Assembly: GCA_003553525.1 (NCBI GenBank)
Contig: PWEO01000142.1
Location: 1 to 62,527, forward strand
Direction of reading: 5' to 3'
Source of the DNA: Clostridiaceae bacterium
GTDB taxonomy: Bacteria; Bacillota; Clostridia; Peptostreptococcales; T1SED10-28
Length of the DNA: 62,527 bases
Shown: piece after piece, positions 44,724-53,709 of the stretch
Layout of the letters: each line of letters opens with the position of its first letter
Position numbering within the stretch: the stretch's first letter is position 1
Notes under the pieces: model-generated
What the model saw: only the letters and a program-made list of their open reading frames with translations
Database searches by the model: none
What the model was told of the DNA's origin: nothing
Program-made: the position numbers and the translations under genes

Positions 44724-46553
44724 TTATTTTTCATAGGAGCCGATGACCACCTCTCCCTCTTTTCGATAAAGCGTGGCGTTGGAGACTTCTTCGTATATAT
44801 GCCGTACTCCGTTTAGGATTCGAACTTTCACCCCGGGGAAAATCGTGCCGGAAACACTTACTTTTCCCAGGTTGGCATTGGCTATTTTAAATCGCAACCC
44901 TTCAATTTCCTTTTCACTGTTCATCTTTTTATTATTCAGAAACTCCATGGTTTTCAAAGATTTAATCAGCATGTTCTCTTTATCCGCCGTGAGTTTCCCC
45001 ATAGTTTCCAGCTTTCGCAAAAGCTCTATGGTTTTTTCGAGGTTTAAAATATTCTTGTCAATTTCTTCAATAGTTCTCTCCAGGGCATCGAAATATTCCT
45101 TGTCCTCGGGGTCAAGGCCGACCTCCACATTGGTAATCGTCCCCATATGGGAACCCATTACCTTTGCCCGGATCTCTTTTTGGGCCTTTGTACTGCCTCC
45201 AACAATCAGCCCTTTTTTACCCCCTACGGTAATGGAGCCCTTGGCCTGCACGTTGCTGTGAAGAATTGCTTCGGCTTGAATATCTCCCTTTGCTTTAATC
45301 GTGGCATTTTCAATATACTTCACAATGATGTTTTGACCGGTTAGCAGGGCTTGACTGTTTCCCTGGACTCCCCGGCTGAGAATAATATCTCCTCCGGCCT
45401 TCAACCTCGAAGCTTCCACTACTCCATGGACTTCGATATCCTCTTCCGCTTCAATATCGAAGCCGGATTTCACATTTCCCCGAACCACTACTTTTCCGTT
45501 GAAAACGATGTTTCCTGTGGAGTTATCCACATTAGCGGGGACTTCATAGGTTTTTTTCACTTCCACTTTTCCGTCGATCAACTGTACCTGACCGTGGTCC
45601 GATGCGATTAAAAAACCTCCGTCCTCGGAGATCTTAGTATTTCTCCCCTGGGGCAGTCGGGCTTCCCGGCCTTTTTCCGGCGGGATTTCTTCTCCGAAAA
45701 TGTTTTTTCCCGGAATCCCTTCTTCCGGGGGAATCAGTTCCGCCAGGGTCGTTTCCGCCTCCACATTATTAATGATGTTTAATTCTTTGAAATTGATGGT
45801 TCCACTGTCGGACATTTCCGGCTTCGCCTTGGCCTCCACATCCACCAGGTAACGAACCGCTCCGTCCTTTCCTTTTATAGAACGGTCTCCTTCAGCGACT
45901 TGAAACGGTTTATCAAAAATCCGGTGCTCAATAATTTTTTTTATTTGCTCCCGGTTTATTCCGTAAACAATTTTTTCCTCTTTCAGTTGTCGGATAACCT
46001 CCTCGGGAGTGGGAATTTTCCCGCCGTAGGGCTCCGTCAGCAGAACATTGCCTTCCAGGCCTTCTTTTTTAACCGTAATTTTAACTTCACTATCGATTAA
46101 TAATTCTTCCTGGGTCGGAGCTATTTTTACGTATTCACCCACGGCCTCTTCATCAATCTCGAACAAGGTTTTACTATCCACATCCTGTACTTTTTTCCTC
46201 GACAAATAGGTAATCAATTCTTTTTTATCACTGCCCAGGTTTTCCCGGTTACTCATCGTTACATACACACCGTCCTCTTCAAAGGATAGCGTAAAGCCGC
46301 CTCTTTCCTGCTTGCCGGAGGAGGTGATTTTTTCTAATGCCTTTTCCTGCAGATCCTTTGAGCGACTCAGTTTCTCATCGATAAGGTCTTTTTTTTCAGT
46401 TATTTTCACCGTAACCTTATTCTTTGTGAACAGTCCTTTCTTATCTTCCACGACTTCAATGTCCACCTGTTCCTCTGTAAGCTTTAAGGCTTCCAAGGCT
46501 TTTTCCAAGGCCTTGTCGTAATGACTTTCTGTTATCGTTATGGATTGCTTCAT
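44724..46553 (-). CDS. DUF342/FapA family protein
   Basis: 609 residues. The first 55 residues resemble a Jag_N domain (TITESHYDKALEKALEALKL, VDIEVVEDKKGLFTKNKVTV). The long middle is the FapA/DUF342 beta-helical repeat (NVDNSTGNIVFNGKVVVRGN, SGFDIEAEEDIEVHGVVEAS, AKGDIQAEAILHSNVQAKGS). A coiled coil (ERTIEEIDKNILNLEKTIEL) precedes a short beta end. FapA-type proteins are often in flagellar operons of Clostridia and some have been linked to polar or flagellar functions, but a defined activity is not established. GAGGAG precedes the ATG; sigD is 33 bases upstream. Confidence 0.88.
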   Translation of the reverse strand: MKQSITITESHYDKALEKALEALKLTEEQVDIEVVEDKKGLFTKNKVTVKITEKKDLIDEKLSRSKDLQEKALEKITSSGKQERGGFTLSFEEDGVYVTMSNRENLGSDKKELITYLSRKKVQDVDSKTLFEIDEEAVGEYVKIAPTQEELLIDSEVKITVKKEGLEGNVLLTEPYGGKIPTPEEVIRQLKEEKIVYGINREQIKKIIEHRIFDKPFQVAEGDRSIKGKDGAVRYLVDVEAKAKPEMSDSGTINFKELNIINNVEAETTLAELIPPEEGIPGKNIFGEEIPPEKGREARLPQGRNTKISEDGGFLIASDHGQVQLIDGKVEVKKTYEVPANVDNSTGNIVFNGKVVVRGNVKSGFDIEAEEDIEVHGVVEASRLKAGGDIILSRGVQGNSQALLTGQNIIVKYIENATIKAKGDIQAEAILHSNVQAKGSITVGGKKGLIVGGSTKAQKEIRAKVMGSHMGTITNVEVGLDPEDKEYFDALERTIEEIDKNILNLEKTIELLRKLETMGKLTADKENMLIKSLKTMEFLNNKKMNSEKEIEGLRFKIANANLGKVSVSGTIFPGVKVRILNGVRHIYEEVSNATLYRKEGEVVIGSYEK

Positions 46554-46586
46554 GTCTCCACTCCTCTACTTAATAATCAATACCTG

Positions 46587-47309
46587 TTATGTCAGCTGAT
46601 TTTTCAAGCGAATGATAGCTTTTGAATGTATTTGTGAAACCCGGGATTCGGAAATTCCGATTATTTCTCCGATTTCTTTATAGGTCAGCTCCTCATAATA
46701 ATATAAGGATATTACCTGCTTTTCCCTATCGGGTAAATCATCGATTCGATTGCGGAGTATCTCGTAGGTTTCTCCTTCTATGTAAATATTTTCAGGAACC
46801 TCTTCGTCTTTTTTCGGTAAATCAAAGGTCGTGCCCTCTTCCAACTTTTCTTCCAGGGATACTAAGTTAAAACTGTTGACCTGGGTTAAAAGATCCTGCA
46901 GTTCTTCCTTGGAAATCTCCATATGACGGGCGACTTCTTCCTCCGTGGCATGCCTTTTATGTAGTTCCTCCAGCTCTTGATAGGCTCTTTCCAATTTTTT
47001 TGCTTTTTGGCGAATGGAGCGGGGAATCCAATCAAGATTTCTCAGTTGATCGATCATGGCTCCCCTTACCCGGATTTGGGCATAGGTTCGGAATTTCACT
47101 TCCTTACCCAAGTCAAATTTTTCTATGGCGTCAATGAGCCCGAAAATCCCGTAGCTGACCAAATCATCATATTCCACATGACCGCCGTACTGAATGCTCA
47201 GACGGCCCGCCACGATTTTCACAACATCCACATGATGTTCAATCAGCTTCTCCCGCGCTTTCGGGTCTTTTTTTTCTTTATAATCCTTCCAAAGGCTTTC
47301 ATGTTCCAT
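46587..47309 (-). CDS. sigD: RNA polymerase sigma factor SigD/FliA type
   Basis: Sigma-28 factor for late flagellar and chemotaxis genes, 240 residues. Region 2 has YDDLVSYGIFGLIDAIEKFD and FRTYAQIRVRGAMIDQLRNL, followed by the group signature DWIPRSIRQKAK. Region 4 has DLPDREKQVISLYYYEELTY and the helix-turn-helix EIGEIIGISESRVSQIHSKA. GGAGG lies before the ATG. It follows cheD as in Bacillus. I found no clear sigma-28 promoter (TAAA-N15-GCCGATAT) inside the window. Confidence 0.95.
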   Translation of the reverse strand: MEHESLWKDYKEKKDPKAREKLIEHHVDVVKIVAGRLSIQYGGHVEYDDLVSYGIFGLIDAIEKFDLGKEVKFRTYAQIRVRGAMIDQLRNLDWIPRSIRQKAKKLERAYQELEELHKRHATEEEVARHMEISKEELQDLLTQVNSFNLVSLEEKLEEGTTFDLPKKDEEVPENIYIEGETYEILRNRIDDLPDREKQVISLYYYEELTYKEIGEIIGISESRVSQIHSKAIIRLKNQLT

Positions 47310-47342
47310 GTTTTTAAGCCTCCTCGCCTCAATCTGTTTTTT

Positions 47343-47831
47343 TTAGATAGTCTGGGTGCCGTGACCGATGGTCTTAATAAAAAGTCGGCCATCCTCACCA
47401 TATAGCTCAATGGTTCTTCCATAAGTGCCCCCTACGTCCTTGCTTATGACGGGGATATTCAATGATTTCAATTTTTCTTCCGCCGCAATGGCATTTCGGT
47501 ATCCGATTTTCATAATATCGTTTCCGCCGTTTCCAAAGCTGAACATCTGGGCTCCCCCGGCGAGCTTCGCCTTGAAGTTCTTTTGTTGCGCGCCCTTTGC
47601 CAACATCTCCGCTATTAATACGTCCACGGCGGTATCGGCAAACTTTGCTTTATTGGAGTTGTTCTTAATCTGTTTGCTGTCGGGAAGCATAATATGGGCC
47701 ATTCCCGCTATTTTTTTTATGGGGTCGTAAAGGCTGATTCCAATACAGGAGCCCAGTCCTAAGGTAGTGAGTACCCCTCGGCTGTCGGTGGTTTTTAAAT
47801 CCGCCATCCCCACTTTGATAACATTTCCCAT
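47343..47831 (-). CDS. cheD: Chemoreceptor glutamine deamidase CheD
   Basis: Deamidates chemoreceptor glutamines and binds CheC, stimulating its phosphatase activity. 162 residues. TLGLGSCIGISLYDP holds the catalytic Cys near residue 28, and GMAHIMLPDSK holds the His near 45; a Thr precedes the Cys. FGNGGNDIMKIGYRNA and DVGGTYGRTIELY are further conserved parts. It begins three bases after the cheC stop, forming the expected cheC-cheD pair. Confidence 0.94.
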   Translation of the reverse strand: MGNVIKVGMADLKTTDSRGVLTTLGLGSCIGISLYDPIKKIAGMAHIMLPDSKQIKNNSNKAKFADTAVDVLIAEMLAKGAQQKNFKAKLAGGAQMFSFGNGGNDIMKIGYRNAIAAEEKLKSLNIPVISKDVGGTYGRTIELYGEDGRLFIKTIGHGTQTI

Positions 47832-47834
47832 AGG

Positions 47835-48452
47835 CTAATACACTCCTAGACTGTTTAAAATCTTTTCAAAAGAGGGTTCATCGGGAATCAGAAAAAACCT
47901 TGCTTCCACCAAGTCGTCTCCTTCTTTTAGTTCCGTTTCGATAAAAAGAACCTTATCACTGATATGACTGAACTGTATGGCGGGCACACTCATAACCGCT
48001 CCTGCCATATCCACGGCCAGGGATGGCACGGAAAGCTGTATGTTAAAGTTCGTTAAGGTCGCCAAGGAGGATATATAGGACCCTGACAGAATATTTCCCA
48101 CTTCCTGAAGGGCTGATCGATCCATTTCATCAAGCTCTTCTTTGTCGCTGCTGTTTCCCATCAACATACCGGTGAGTAATTTTGAAGAAGCAAGATCCAG
48201 TAAAAACATGATGTTCCCTTGAATATCTCCATGCACATTAAAGTAGATCCCCGCAACAATGTTTTCTTCTCCTCCCAAAACCTCCGCAACTTCCTGTATA
48301 TCCAGGATTTTCACCTTCGGTACATCCATATCGATTTTTTTATCCAGCATTCCGGCCAAAGCCGTAGCGGCATTTCCAGCACCGATATTCCCGATTTCTT
48401 TTAGCACATCAATATGTTGCTGGTTCAGGCTTTCAATAGACATCGAAGTCAT
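47835..48452 (-). CDS. cheC: CheY-P phosphatase CheC
   Basis: Dephosphorylates CheY-P. 205 residues with two pseudo-symmetric phosphatase sites of the E-x2-N type: VLKEIGNIGAGNAATALAGM near residue 20 and ALQEVGNILSGSYISSLATL near 115. Both keep Glu and Asn, so both could be active. AAGGAGG six bases before the ATG at 48452 fixes the start. It belongs to the cheB-cheA-cheW-cheC-cheD-sigD series of the fla/che operon. Confidence 0.94.
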   Translation of the reverse strand: MTSMSIESLNQQHIDVLKEIGNIGAGNAATALAGMLDKKIDMDVPKVKILDIQEVAEVLGGEENIVAGIYFNVHGDIQGNIMFLLDLASSKLLTGMLMGNSSDKEELDEMDRSALQEVGNILSGSYISSLATLTNFNIQLSVPSLAVDMAGAVMSVPAIQFSHISDKVLFIETELKEGDDLVEARFFLIPDEPSFEKILNSLGVY

Positions 48453-48464
48453 AAAATCCCTCCT

Positions 48465-48911
48465 TTAGGCTGGCTTCTCACTATCTTCAAGCTGAAGCAC
48501 TTTGTATAGGTTTAATAAAATGATCATTCGTTCATCGATTTTTCCGATTCCCCGAATGTGATCGTCCTGTACTGCAGCATCTAAGCTTATGGTTTGATCA
48601 ATGGCACTGTCTTCAATACTCAGGACTTCCGAAGAACTGTCCACAATCATTCCTACACTGATTTCTTCCAGTTCCAAAATAATGGTTCTGGTATCCCCCG
48701 CCTCCTCGGGCACCGGCAGGTCGAAGCGTTTTCGCATATTAATAATGGGAACTACTTCTCCCCTCAGATTAATGACCCCTTCCACATATTCCGGTGCGTT
48801 GGGCACCCGGGTCATTTCCGTCATTTTTTCAATGGTCTTGACATATTCAATGGGAATCCCGTAACTCTCCCCTTCCAGTTTAAATATAACATATTGTTGT
48901 GTCTGTGACAT
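48465..48911 (-). CDS. cheW: Chemotaxis coupling protein CheW
   Basis: 148-residue SH3-like adaptor joining CheA to chemoreceptors. YVIFKLEGESYGIPIEYVKT at the start, RVPNAPEYVEGVINLRGEVV and PIINMRKRF in the middle (the NLRG motif is conserved), then VGMIVDSSSEVLSIE. AAAGGAGG precedes the ATG, which overlaps the last base of the cheA stop (TAATG). Confidence 0.96.
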   Translation of the reverse strand: MSQTQQYVIFKLEGESYGIPIEYVKTIEKMTEMTRVPNAPEYVEGVINLRGEVVPIINMRKRFDLPVPEEAGDTRTIILELEEISVGMIVDSSSEVLSIEDSAIDQTISLDAAVQDDHIRGIGKIDERMIILLNLYKVLQLEDSEKPA

Positions 48912-50995
48912 TATTTGCCCTCCTTTCTGAAAAATGAGTTCGTGTCCACTATTAAAGCTACGGTACCGTTTCCAAGAATCGTTGCTCCTGCGATGCCCTC
49001 CACGTTGTTTAAGAACTTACCAAGGGATTTAATTACAATTTCCTGTTGACCGATTAAGTCATCCACAATAATTCCTGCGGTTTTATCCCCTTTACGAATA
49101 ATAACTACGGTGTGTTCGGGATCCTCGAACTCTTTTTCCATAGGGGGAACCCTTAAGAGTTCGGCCAATTCAAGAATCGGAAGAGTCTCATTCCGATAAA
49201 GGGCGACCTTGTTTCCTTGAATATTTCGGATTTTTTCTTTATGGATGGTGGTGATTTCCTTAATGGTATTTAGGGGTATGGCATACTTTTCCGCATCCAC
49301 TTTTACCAGTAGTGCCTGAATAATGGCTAAGGTCAGAGGAAGTCGTATAACGGATTTGCTTCCCTGTCCATGTTTTGAAGTTACTTCAATGTCCCCTCCC
49401 AGGGATTCAATCTTGGTCTTAACAACGTCCAGTCCCACTCCTCTTCCGGAAAGATCCGAGACCTGATCCGCCGTGGAAAATCCGGGAGTGAATAAAAGCT
49501 CTACCGCTTCACTGTCTTCCATTTGTTCTTTTTGTTCCGCAGTAATCAGACCTTTGCTTAAAGCCTTTTCTTTGACCCTGTTCACGTCGATACCCTTTCC
49601 GTCGTCTTCCACCTCAATGACCACGGTGTTTCCGTCGGGATAGGCTTCCAGTCGTACGGTTCCGTTAATTTCCTTCCCGCTTTCTCTTCGAACTTCCGGT
49701 CCTTCAATTCCATGATCAATGGAGTTACGAATCAAGTGAATTAACGGATCGCCGATTTCATCGATTACGGTACGGTCCACTTCCGTTTCCTTACCGGCCA
49801 TATCCAATTGGATATCTTTTCCGAGGTCCTTGGAAAGATCCCGCACCATTCGTGGAAACCGATTAAATACCCGTTCAATGGGAACCATTCTGACCTTCAT
49901 AACGGCGTCATGAAGACTTGTGGTGATTCGCTCAAGATACTCGGTGGTTTCGTTGACTTTCGCGGCGTCCTGCTTTCCGTCGGCATCTTCCAGACGGGTT
50001 TTGATGATAATCAGTTCGCTGACCAGATTCATCAAATTATCCAATCGATCAATATCCACACGGACGGTTTTTCCGGTTTTTCCTTTATTAACCCCTTCGG
50101 ATTTTTTCTTTGAAATTGCCGATGCTTCCGAAGGCTCTTTTCCTGAATTTTCCTTTTCGTTCCCGATTGCAGCAGTTTCCACCTCTACCGGTTTCTGATC
50201 CATTGCAGGGCTCATTTGTCCATCTCGCAGTTCCATAAATTCGATGCTTTCAATTTCTGAAATATCATCCACTTCTTTTTCCAAAAAGTCCTGATCTTCC
50301 TTGGATATCAGCAGCAACTCAAAGGAGAGCTCAAAGTTTTCATCCTCAATATCTTCAATGGAAGGATTGGAATAGACGATCTCTCCCACCCGTTCCAGGC
50401 GATTGATGAAAATATAGGCTCTGGCGGATTTCAACATGCATTTTTCTTCCAAACTGGTTTTAATGAAATATGTGGAAAGCCCTTCTTTTCTGGAGTTTTC
50501 CGCCGCTTGCTGTACATGCTCGGGCAGGGCAATATTTGTGAGGGGATTCAGGGAATCAAAAGATTTTTCATCCATCGTCTTCCTTTGGATGTCCTCAATC
50601 TCTCCCCCGGCTTTTCCTAATCTGACATTTTCCAGTCTTTGAATCAAGGCTTCCGATTGGTTTTCTCCTTCATTGCCTTCCTGTTCGATATTGGTTATAT
50701 AACCCTCTAATTGATCGAAACATTCAAATAGAATGTCTACAATCTCCTCCGTGGTTTTCAGTTCATCATTTCTAATTAAATCCAACACATTTTCCATTTC
50801 ATGGGTAAGCCCCGCAATGTTTTGATATCCCATGGTACCGGACATCCCCTTAATGGTATGGGCAATTCGAAACATTTCGTTCAGCAAATCCTTATCATAT
50901 GTAAAACTCTCCAACTTTAATAAAATTTCATTCATTGTCTGCAAATGTTCCTTGGTCTCTTCAATAAAAATATCTAAATATTGATTCATATCCAT
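48911..50995 (-). CDS. cheA: Chemotaxis histidine kinase CheA
   Basis: Sensor kinase of chemotaxis, 694 residues. The HPt domain has the phospho-accepting His in FRIAHTIKGMSGTMGY near residue 46. A CheY-binding P2-like part lies near 170-265. The dimerisation helix begins VDIDRLDNLMNLVSELIIIK near 315. The ATPase has the N box DPLIHLIRNSIDHGIEGPE, G1 EVEDDGKGID and G2 DLSGRGVGLDVVK. A CheW-like domain fills about 560-694 (LPLTLAIIQALLVKVDAEKY). GGAGG lies ten bases before the ATG. Confidence 0.97.
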   Translation of the reverse strand: MDMNQYLDIFIEETKEHLQTMNEILLKLESFTYDKDLLNEMFRIAHTIKGMSGTMGYQNIAGLTHEMENVLDLIRNDELKTTEEIVDILFECFDQLEGYITNIEQEGNEGENQSEALIQRLENVRLGKAGGEIEDIQRKTMDEKSFDSLNPLTNIALPEHVQQAAENSRKEGLSTYFIKTSLEEKCMLKSARAYIFINRLERVGEIVYSNPSIEDIEDENFELSFELLLISKEDQDFLEKEVDDISEIESIEFMELRDGQMSPAMDQKPVEVETAAIGNEKENSGKEPSEASAISKKKSEGVNKGKTGKTVRVDIDRLDNLMNLVSELIIIKTRLEDADGKQDAAKVNETTEYLERITTSLHDAVMKVRMVPIERVFNRFPRMVRDLSKDLGKDIQLDMAGKETEVDRTVIDEIGDPLIHLIRNSIDHGIEGPEVRRESGKEINGTVRLEAYPDGNTVVIEVEDDGKGIDVNRVKEKALSKGLITAEQKEQMEDSEAVELLFTPGFSTADQVSDLSGRGVGLDVVKTKIESLGGDIEVTSKHGQGSKSVIRLPLTLAIIQALLVKVDAEKYAIPLNTIKEITTIHKEKIRNIQGNKVALYRNETLPILELAELLRVPPMEKEFEDPEHTVVIIRKGDKTAGIIVDDLIGQQEIVIKSLGKFLNNVEGIAGATILGNGTVALIVDTNSFFRKEGK

Positions 50996-51000
50996 TATTC

Positions 51001-52101
51001 CTACACCTCCAAGTGTTTTATAATCCTTTTTGTAATTTCATCGAGGTCCGCAACTTCATCGGCATCCCCTTGTTCCACTACGGTTTTGGGCATTCCATAA
51101 ACCACGCAGCTTTCTTCATTTTGAGCTATTACATGACTCTTTGCAGCCTTTTTCAACTCATGTATTCCAGCGGCCCCATCGGAACCCATGCCGGTCATTA
51201 TTACCGCAATGACCTTTTGAATATTTTCCTTTACAATGGACTGAAACAGGGCATTTACTGAAGGCCGATGGCCTGATACCGGTAAATCCTCGCCTAAATC
51301 CAACATCAGCTGCCCCTGAGCATTTTTCTTCACGCGAAGATGAAGACCTCCCTTAGCAATATATCCATGACCCGGTTTCAATATTTCTCCCTGGACCGCT
51401 TCCTGGACCGTAATCTCCGACAAAGTATTTAATCGATCTGCAAGGGACTTTGTAAAGCCTGCAGGCATATGCTGCACGATAACAAAACTGGCGTTGGTGT
51501 TTTTCGGAATCAAAGGGATTACCCTTTGAAGGGCTCGGGGCCCACCGGTGGAAGTTCCTATGGCCACCAGGCGAGGGGCCTTTAAAGGAGCACCGGCGGG
51601 TGCTTCAGTTTTCGGGGTTTGGCTGATTTTCTCCAAACTTTTCCGAAGGACTATTAAGTCCCGTTCACTTTGAACCCGCTGCGGCTTTTGAATATTTTTG
51701 ATTCCCGCTGCGGTTTTCAGCTTTTGAATAATCTCTTCGCTTAATTTTCCAAGGTCTTTCAGGTCCTTGTGGGAGGGTTTCTTAGCAACATCCACAGCTC
51801 CGTATTCCAGGGCTTTCATGGTAGCCTCCGTCCCTTTGGCCGTAAGGCTGCTAAACATGACCACGGGAACCGGATGCTTTTCCATAATAATCTCTAAGGC
51901 TTCAATGCCGTTTAAAATGGGCATTTCCACATCCATGGTGACCACATGGGGTTGGTGTCTTTTTACTTTATCAATGGCGTCTTTCCCGTTTCTTGCATAG
52001 TCCACCACTTCAAAAATCGGATCCCTGCTTAATATATCCCGAATAATCTGCCTGATAAAAGCGGAGTCATCCACAATTAATACTTTTACTTTCTTTTCCA
52101 T
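51001..52101 (-). CDS. cheB: Chemoreceptor methylesterase/deamidase CheB
   Basis: 366 residues. The receiver domain has VLIVDDSAFIRQIIRDILS and the phospho-Asp in VVTMDVEMPILNG near residue 56. The methylesterase domain has the Ser in AIGTSTGGPRALQRVIP near 184, the His in FVIVQHMPAGFTKSLADRL near 210, and the Asp in MTGMGSDGAAGIHELKKA near 306. The ATG directly follows the stop of the PilZ gene (TAAATG), so the two are coupled. Confidence 0.96.
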   Translation of the reverse strand: MEKKVKVLIVDDSAFIRQIIRDILSRDPIFEVVDYARNGKDAIDKVKRHQPHVVTMDVEMPILNGIEALEIIMEKHPVPVVMFSSLTAKGTEATMKALEYGAVDVAKKPSHKDLKDLGKLSEEIIQKLKTAAGIKNIQKPQRVQSERDLIVLRKSLEKISQTPKTEAPAGAPLKAPRLVAIGTSTGGPRALQRVIPLIPKNTNASFVIVQHMPAGFTKSLADRLNTLSEITVQEAVQGEILKPGHGYIAKGGLHLRVKKNAQGQLMLDLGEDLPVSGHRPSVNALFQSIVKENIQKVIAVIMTGMGSDGAAGIHELKKAAKSHVIAQNEESCVVYGMPKTVVEQGDADEVADLDEITKRIIKHLEV

Positions 52102-52758
52102 TTATATCAATCCTTTTTTTCTTAGTTCCCGTTGCTTTTGGAAAATATAGCTTACAATTACGTTTCGGTCTTTATCGGATATGCTGGTAAACTGGACGCC
52201 CAGCTCATAGTTGTTTTCCACCGGATCCTTGATACATCGTACAATTTCACCCAGTATACTGATCTTTGATTGCTCAATGTCAAGGTTTACTTCGATGGGA
52301 GCCCCCGGATGCAAAGGTTTCTTCGAAATACACTTTAGGCCCCCGCCGCTGAGATCTTTCGTAACACAGGGGATCTTCCCGTTGTTTTGAATATCAGTAA
52401 TGGTAATATCCTTGGTAATATCCAATCGAAAGTAAAACCGACGCTGAATCTTTTTTGCTTTCCCCATTAACTTGATACCGTATATTAAGATGGGATCTTC
52501 TTTACTTAATAATACTTCTCCACGAACCTTTAAAATCCCTTTATCCTTTGTAAAAAAATAAAGATGTACTTGCTCTTTAATATCCAGGGAGTAATTTCTC
52601 CCGAACTTCATGGGTTTGGAAATATGTACAACGTCGCCTTCAACATCCATAACCTGACTTGTGATCCCCGTGGACCGTTCGTCAAGATCCTTGGCATTTC
52701 CACGAATTTTACCGATTTCCAGTTTTTCGCCGATACGAATCGTATCTATGATTGCCAT
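52102..52758 (-). CDS. PilZ domain flagellar brake protein (YcgR/YpfA-like)
   Basis: 218 residues with an N-terminal YcgR-N domain (about 1-95, EKLEIGKIRGNAKDLDERST) and a C-terminal PilZ domain. The c-di-GMP motif is kept: two Arg in QRRFYFRLDITKD near 105-112 and the DxSxxG in TKDLSGGGLKCIS near 133-143. It should bind c-di-GMP and slow motility, as YcgR/DgrA-type proteins do. It lies between flhG and cheB; GAGGTG precedes the ATG. Confidence 0.9.
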   Translation of the reverse strand: MAIIDTIRIGEKLEIGKIRGNAKDLDERSTGITSQVMDVEGDVVHISKPMKFGRNYSLDIKEQVHLYFFTKDKGILKVRGEVLLSKEDPILIYGIKLMGKAKKIQRRFYFRLDITKDITITDIQNNGKIPCVTKDLSGGGLKCISKKPLHPGAPIEVNLDIEQSKISILGEIVRCIKDPVENNYELGVQFTSISDKDRNVIVSYIFQKQRELRKKGLI

Positions 52759-52798
52759 TCCATCACCTCTTTATTCTATCTCTATTAGACCGGATTTT

Positions 52799-53707
52799 TT
52801 ACTTAAACATACCGATAACTTTTTGAAAAAAGCCTGTGTTTTCTTTGGTTTTATAGACTTCTTTTTCGATTAAATTTTGCGCCACCAGGTTTAAATCCTT
52901 TGCCGCGTGGGAACCTGGAAATTGAACTGCAAAGGGATTTTGACTATACACCGCTTTTACCACTTGAGGATCCTCCCGAAGATAACCTAAAAGACCGATA
53001 TCCATATGTAAAAATTGTTTCCCCACCCGGTATAGCTTTTGATATACTTCATTGGCTTCTTTCGGATCCCTTACTTTATTGATCAATAGCTGAATGGATT
53101 TATCCCGCTCCTGATTTCCGACGGCTTTGATCACGGCGTAGGCGTCGGTTATGGAAGTGGGCTCCGGGGTACTGATCACAAGCACCTCTTGGGCGGCAAG
53201 AACAAAGGATAGTACGGATTTTGAAATTCCCGCCCCGGTGTCGATCAAAATAAAGTCTGCATACCGGCTGACCTCTGAAAACCTGCGATTTAAACGTCCG
53301 ATATTTTCCTCGGACATATCGATCAGCCCTTCAACCCCCGATGCACCGGAGATAACCCGTATCCCTCCCGGTCCTTCGGACATTACCTTTTCTATGGGAA
53401 GGTCCGTCTCCATTAAATCCACTAAGGTGTATTTCGGGATACTGCCCAAAATGACATCGATGTTGGCAAGTCCCAAATCCGCATCAAGAATCACCACTTT
53501 TTTTCCCGCCTTGGCCAGGGTAATCCCCAAATTGATGGTGAAATTGGTTTTTCCCACGCCGCCTTTGCCGCTGGTTACGGCAATAACCCGGGAATCAATC
53601 ACCGGGGAAGGACTGTTTTCCGGAACATCGTTTTTTTCTTTCCCGTCCCCGGGATAGTTTTTTCGAAGCTTGATCATTTCCCGAAGTTTTTCCGCTTGAT
53701 CCCTCAT
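52799..53707 (-). CDS. flhG: MinD-like ATPase FlhG
   Basis: ParA/MinD ATPase that controls flagellar number and position with FlhF, 302 residues. The short N-terminal activator motif RDQAEKLREMIKLRKN, which stimulates FlhF GTPase, is present. The deviant Walker A is VTSGKGGVGKTNFTINLG near 47, followed by VVILDADLGLANIDVILG and ADFILIDTGAGIS. A C-terminal amphipathic end (NTGFFQKVIGMFK) may bind membrane. It begins two bases after the flhF stop. Confidence 0.95.
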   Translation of the reverse strand: MRDQAEKLREMIKLRKNYPGDGKEKNDVPENSPSPVIDSRVIAVTSGKGGVGKTNFTINLGITLAKAGKKVVILDADLGLANIDVILGSIPKYTLVDLMETDLPIEKVMSEGPGGIRVISGASGVEGLIDMSEENIGRLNRRFSEVSRYADFILIDTGAGISKSVLSFVLAAQEVLVISTPEPTSITDAYAVIKAVGNQERDKSIQLLINKVRDPKEANEVYQKLYRVGKQFLHMDIGLLGYLREDPQVVKAVYSQNPFAVQFPGSHAAKDLNLVAQNLIEKEVYKTKENTGFFQKVIGMFK

Positions 53708-53709
53708 AA